Assembly: GCA_001897995.1 (NCBI GenBank)
Contig: MKRV01000265.1
Span: 47,804 to 111,803 of the forward strand
Reading direction: 5' to 3'
From: Alphaproteobacteria bacterium 65-37
GTDB taxonomy: Bacteria > Pseudomonadota > Alphaproteobacteria > Reyranellales > Reyranellaceae
Length of the DNA stretch: 64,000 bases
Below, in pieces: positions 60,610 through 64,000 of the stretch (positions are counted from its first letter, which is position 1; each line of letters begins with the position of its first letter). Position numbers and translations under genes: made by a program. The notes under the pieces are model-generated. The model saw only the letters and a list, made by a program, of their open reading frames with translations, searched no databases and was not told the DNA's origin.

Positions 60610-61618
60610 TCTTGAGGGCTTCGGCATTGTTCTGCGCGAAGACGCGGGCGTTGAGCTGGTCTTCCTTGTAGGTGCCCAGCGATTTCAGTTCGGGCGACAG
60701 CTCGACGCCGGCCACCACGGGGTACTCGGAATTGCCCTCGGCGAAATAGCGCTGGGCCTGCGGTGAAACCAGGTATTCCAGGAACTTCACTGCGGCTTCC
60801 TTGTTCGGCGCGTACTTGGCGACGGCGCCGCCGCTGATGTTCACGTGCGTGCCACGGTTCGCCTGATTGGGGAAGACGACCCCGACCTTGGCGGCGATCT
60901 CACGGTCCTCCGGCTTCTTCGAGCGCAGAAGGTTCACATAGTAGTAGGTATTGGCGACCGCGATTTCCGCTTCGCCTGCCGCAACGCCCTTGATCTGGTC
61001 GGTATCGCCGCCGCGCGGCGGCCGGGCCAGATTGGCGGCGACTGCCTTGGCCCAGGCTTCGGTCTTCTCCGCACCGTCGGCAGCGAGGATCGAGCCGACC
61101 AAGGACTGGTTGTAGATGTGGCCAGAGGGGCGGATCAGGATCTTGCCCTTCCACTTGGCGGCCGCGAGATCTTCGTAGGTCTTGGGGGCATCGGCCGCGC
61201 TGACCTTTTCCTTGTTGTAGAAGATCACGCGGGCCCGCTTGGAAAAGCCGAACCAGGAATTGTCCGGGTCGCGCAGATGCGCCGGCACCGCCTTGGCGAG
61301 GACGGCCGAATTCACCGGCTGCAGAAGCCCCATCTCCCGGGCGCGCTCGATCCGGCCGGCATCCGTCGTGATCAGGATATCGCAGGGGCTCTTGTCCCCT
61401 TCGGCCTTGAGGCGCTGCACGAGCGGGTCCGGCTCGGCGTCGACACGGTTGATCTTGATGCCGGTCAGATCTGCAAAATTGCCGTAGAGGGCTTCGTCGG
61501 TGTTGTAGTGACGAGCCGAATAGAGGTTCAGAGTTCCGCTTTGCGCATCGGACCGCCGGGCAACGAGCAGGCCGGCACCCAGGGCAAAACCAGTCTTCAC
61601 CAATGCGCGTCGCTTCAC
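60584..61618 (-). CDS. Iron(III) ABC transporter substrate-binding protein (FbpA-like)
   Basis: A 344-residue exported protein with signal MKRRALVKTGFALGAGLLVARRSDA. It has LNLYSARHYNTDEALYGNF, DILITTDAGRIERAREMGLLQPV, and the iron-binding tyrosine cluster in IAVANTYYYVNLL. FbpA-type receptors bind ferric iron in the periplasm for FbpBC. The start is a GTG with GGAGG seven bases upstream. A 30-bp inverted repeat 14 bp upstream may be its control site. It is convergent with the permease gene, not in an operon with it. Confidence 0.92.
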   Translation of the reverse strand: MKRRALVKTGFALGAGLLVARRSDAQSGTLNLYSARHYNTDEALYGNFADLTGIKINRVDAEPDPLVQRLKAEGDKSPCDILITTDAGRIERAREMGLLQPVNSAVLAKAVPAHLRDPDNSWFGFSKRARVIFYNKEKVSAADAPKTYEDLAAAKWKGKILIRPSGHIYNQSLVGSILAADGAEKTEAWAKAVAANLARPPRGGDTDQIKGVAAGEAEIAVANTYYYVNLLRSKKPEDREIAAKVGVVFPNQANRGTHVNISGGAVAKYAPNKEAAVKFLEYLVSPQAQRYFAEGNSEYPVVAGVELSPELKSLGTYKEDQLNARVFAQNNAEALKIMDRAGWK

Positions 61619-61632
61619 GAATGTCCTCCACT

Positions 61633-61662
61633 GCGAGTGAATATCATTTCGATATCACTCGC
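61633..61662. promoter_or_regulatory. 30-bp inverted repeat upstream of FbpA-like gene
   Basis: GCGAGTG-A-ATATC and GATAT-CACTCGC are arranged around ATTTC, a palindrome broken only by one extra A. It lies 14 bp before the GTG at 61618. It could be the site of an iron-responsive repressor (Fur, Irr or RirA class), but none of those consensus sequences matches exactly. Confidence 0.55.
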
Positions 61663-61835
61663 TGTGCACGACTGCAAATCAATTGCAGGTTAGCCATAGA
61701 GGACCTTGGGGTATTTTTGCATCACCCCCTTTGCCTTGAAAAAGCCATTCGGATTAACATTTCAGCCAACAACAACGTGGAGTTACGGGACGAGCTTGCG
61801 GTCGCCCCACAGCTCGTTGCCCCAGGGGAACGACG

Positions 61836-63074
61836 ATGCTGCTTGCCAGGGTCCTTGCCCGCGTCGTGGGTGAAGGCCAGTTGACCATCATCGATGAGGC
61901 CGGTCGGCCCCATCGCCTCAAGGGGGCAAAACCTGGCCCCTCCGTCACGTTGCGCGTCCACGACCAGTGGACGGGCATCCGCATTGCCCTTCGGCCTCGC
62001 CTTGCGCTGGGCGAAGCCTACATGGATGGTACCCTCACGGTAGAGGAAGGTAGTCTCTACGACCTCTTGGACCTGCTCGGTCGCAACATCGCCTCCCTCG
62101 AAGCGACTCCGATGGTGCGCTGGTCGTACGCCCTGCAACGCTGGCTACGCGCGCTCGAACAGTACAATCCCATCGGCAGGGCGCAGAAGAACGTCGCTCA
62201 TCACTACGATCTCAAGGACGAGCTCTACGACTTCTTCCTCGATCGCGACCGGCAGTATTCCTGCGCCTACTTCAAGACCGGCCGCGAGCCGCTCGAGACG
62301 GCGCAGGCCGACAAGAAGCGGCACATCGCGGCCAAGCTGCTGCTGAAGCCCGGACAGCGCGTGCTCGACATCGGGTCCGGCTGGGGCGGCCTCGGGCTCT
62401 ACCTCGCCGGGGAATACGGCGTCGACGTCACCGGCGTCACCTTGTCGACGGAACAGCACACCGTATCGAGCCGGCGGGCCCTCGAAGGCGGAATAGCCGA
62501 CCGGGTCCGGTTCAAGCTGATCGACTACCGTCAGGAGCCCGACCGATACGACCGCATCGTTTCGGTCGGCATGTTCGAGCATGTCGGCGCCGCGCACTAC
62601 CTCGAATTCTTCGGCAAGATGAAGGAGCTGCTGGCCGACGATGGCGTGATGGTATTGCATTCGATCGGCCGCATGGAGCGGCCGGGCGGTACGAACACCT
62701 GGCTGCGGAAGTACATCTTTCCAGGTGGCTACACGCCGGCGATGTCGGAGGTTCTCGCGGCCATAGAGAAAGTCGGACTCTGGGTCACCGACGTCGAAGT
62801 GCTGCGTCTGCACTATGCGGAAACCCTGCGCCACTGGCGCGAACGGTTCCTCGCCAATCGCGGCCAGATCAAGCAGCTTGCGGGTTACGACGACCGTTTC
62901 TGCCGTATGTGGGAGTTCTATCTGGCCGGCTGCGAAGTGGCTTTCCGCTACATGAACCAGATGGTCTTCCAGATGCAGATCACGCGCCGCCAGGACGCTA
63001 CACCGCTGACGCGCGACTACATGATCGACAACGAACGCGAAGGCGGCCAGGCGCGGTCGATCGCGGCGGAGTAG
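61836..63074 (+). CDS. cfa: Cyclopropane-fatty-acyl-phospholipid synthase
   Basis: A 412-residue SAM-dependent enzyme that converts cis double bonds of membrane phospholipids into cyclopropanes. It has an N-terminal lipid-binding part (RIALRPRLALGEAYMDGTLTVEEGSLYDLLDLL), NVAHHYDLKDELYDFFLD, the SAM loop VLDIGSGWGGLGLYLA, VSVGMFEHVG, and YIFPGGYTPAMSEV. AGGGGA precedes the ATG at 61836. It sits between the iron transporter and dnaB. Confidence 0.95.
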   Translation: MLLARVLARVVGEGQLTIIDEAGRPHRLKGAKPGPSVTLRVHDQWTGIRIALRPRLALGEAYMDGTLTVEEGSLYDLLDLLGRNIASLEATPMVRWSYALQRWLRALEQYNPIGRAQKNVAHHYDLKDELYDFFLDRDRQYSCAYFKTGREPLETAQADKKRHIAAKLLLKPGQRVLDIGSGWGGLGLYLAGEYGVDVTGVTLSTEQHTVSSRRALEGGIADRVRFKLIDYRQEPDRYDRIVSVGMFEHVGAAHYLEFFGKMKELLADDGVMVLHSIGRMERPGGTNTWLRKYIFPGGYTPAMSEVLAAIEKVGLWVTDVEVLRLHYAETLRHWRERFLANRGQIKQLAGYDDRFCRMWEFYLAGCEVAFRYMNQMVFQMQITRRQDATPLTRDYMIDNEREGGQARSIAAE

Positions 63075-63156
63075 CTCGGCGATGTGTCCTCGGCCGACTA
63101 CAGTCGAGGGCACAATGCTCTAGGGTTGTCCCCATCTTTCAGGCTATCCTGATGAG

Positions 63157-63179
63157 GCGACCACATTAGTGGTGGTCGC
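63157..63179 (+). other. Hairpin upstream of dnaB
   Basis: An 8-bp inverted repeat GCGACCAC/GTGGTCGC with a seven-base loop, 32 bp before the dnaB ATG. No T-tract follows, so it is not a convincing terminator. The remaining cfa-dnaB gap (63075-63211) shows nothing else. Confidence 0.35.
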
Positions 63180-63211
63180 TGCCCCCTCTCGTCACTAACA
63201 AAGGCTCTGCC

Positions 63212-64000
63212 ATGGAGCCCCTGAAAGACACCTCGAACGTCACCCGCCTGCCTGGCGCCGAAGACATCCGGCTGCGCGAGCCGCCGCATAACTTCGAAGC
63301 GGAGCAGGCTCTGCTTGGCGCCATTCTGGTCAACAACGCCGCCTATCAGCGCGTTGCGGAGTTCCTGAAACCCGAGCACTTCGCCGACCCGCTGCACGGC
63401 AAGCTGTTCGATTCGCTCTCGCGCCTGATCGAGCGCGGCCAGGTGGTGAGTGCCGTCACGCTCAAGACCTACTTCGAGCAGGACGAGGCGATGAAGGAGG
63501 CTGGCGGCTCGGCCTATCTCGCCCGTCTCGCCGCGGCCTCCGTGCATGTCATCGATGCCGGCGCTTTCGGCCGCGTCGTGCACGACCTCTACCTGCGCCG
63601 GCAGCTCATCGACCTCGGTGAAAGCGTGGTCAACGGTGCCTTCTCCGGCGACGTCGAGGAGACCGCGCTGCAGCAGGTCGAAGCGGCCGAGAAGAAGCTC
63701 TACGACCTCGCGACCAGCGGCCAGACCGAGGGCGGCTTCAAGCCGTTCCGCGTGGCACTGACCGAAGCGACGGTCGCTGCCGAGGCCGCGTACCATCGCG
63801 TCGGCCAGCTCACCGGCGTGGCGACCGGCCTCTTCCAGCTCGACCAACTGCTGGGCGGCCTGCACAAGTCCGACCTGCTCATCCTGGCCGGCCGTCCCTC
63901 CATGGGCAAAACGGCGCTGGCGACCAACATCGCCTTCAACGCCGCCAAGGCCTACCGCGAAGAGATCGTCGACAATGCCCAGAAGGTGGTCGACGGCGCG
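63212..64000 (+). CDS. dnaB: Replicative DNA helicase DnaB, N-terminal part (3' end outside window)
   Basis: The frame is open to the end of the window (263 codons seen). The DnaB N-domain is clear: REPPHNFEAEQALLGAILVNNAAYQRVAEFLKPEHFADPLHGKLFDSL, and ALQQVEAAEKKLYDLATSGQTEGGF. The ATPase domain starts LDQLLGGLHKSDLLILAGRPSMGKTALATNIAFN with Walker A GRPSMGKTA. DnaB unwinds DNA at the replication fork. rpsF-rpsR-rplI-dnaB is a common order; here three unrelated genes lie between rplI and dnaB. Confidence 0.95.
   Translation, partial: MEPLKDTSNVTRLPGAEDIRLREPPHNFEAEQALLGAILVNNAAYQRVAEFLKPEHFADPLHGKLFDSLSRLIERGQVVSAVTLKTYFEQDEAMKEAGGSAYLARLAAASVHVIDAGAFGRVVHDLYLRRQLIDLGESVVNGAFSGDVEETALQQVEAAEKKLYDLATSGQTEGGFKPFRVALTEATVAAEAAYHRVGQLTGVATGLFQLDQLLGGLHKSDLLILAGRPSMGKTALATNIAFNAAKAYREEIVDNAQKVVDGA

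Noticed and set aside
63157-63179. Terminator between cfa and dnaB
   Set aside because: The 8-bp stem is not followed by a T-tract; kept only as an unexplained hairpin.

Overview
The window is 64 kb of GC-rich, gene-dense bacterial chromosome. Gene content points to an alphaproteobacterium, probably a soil or water heterotroph of the Rhodospirillales/Reyranella kind (inference). The markers are an NDUFA12-type complex I accessory gene beside mlaD, a DUF2155 gene, aat and accBC; a B12-dependent ribonucleotide reductase (nrdJ); a Bug/TctC solute receptor; and several catabolic aldehyde and acyl-CoA dehydrogenases. I saw no tRNA, rRNA, CRISPR array, insertion sequence or prophage.

Layout. 0-2.4 kb: the 3' end of rne and a TctC receptor. 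2.5-20 kb: a hybrid sensor kinase, then an accessory metabolic block. The block holds an ArsR regulator, three aldehyde dehydrogenases, an AGE-type epimerase, three small paralogous proteins of unknown function, a ModE-type DNA-binding protein, an orphan ModA, a free-standing Mop protein, a TrmO-like protein, a three-gene ABC importer of the FecCD/MolBC class and an FAD/NAD(P)-binding oxidoreductase. 20-26.5 kb: two acyl-CoA dehydrogenases, an aminotransferase and a gamma-glutamyltransferase-like lipoprotein. 26.5-32.5 kb: an M48 protease, a DsbA-like protein, and tyrosine catabolism (maleylacetoacetate isomerase, HPPD, MarR). 32.5-37 kb: aroQ-accB-accC-aat facing a DUF2155/mlaD/NDUFA12 group. 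37-42.7 kb: nrdJ, a lysine-rich micropeptide followed by a structured RNA, and a FemAB-like acyltransferase. 42.7-52 kb: clpAS, a DacC-like carboxypeptidase and nucleotide-sugar genes. 52-57 kb: mltG and the fab cluster. 57.5-64 kb: rpsF-rpsR-rplI, an iron ABC transporter, cfa and the start of dnaB.

The main discovery candidate is the 5.8-19.8 kb block. Six copies of a 24-bp palindrome, close to CGTTATATC-N6-AATATAACG, lie 20-37 bp from start codons. They precede the arsR gene itself, two of the small paralogs, the aldehyde dehydrogenases, modA and the FAD protein. This looks like one ArsR-type regulon joining aldehyde oxidation, molybdenum handling and an undescribed family of small proteins. 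The second candidate is the (AAKKK)3 micropeptide after nrdJ, built from three exact 15-bp repeats and followed by about 190 nt of stable hairpins ending in an intrinsic terminator.
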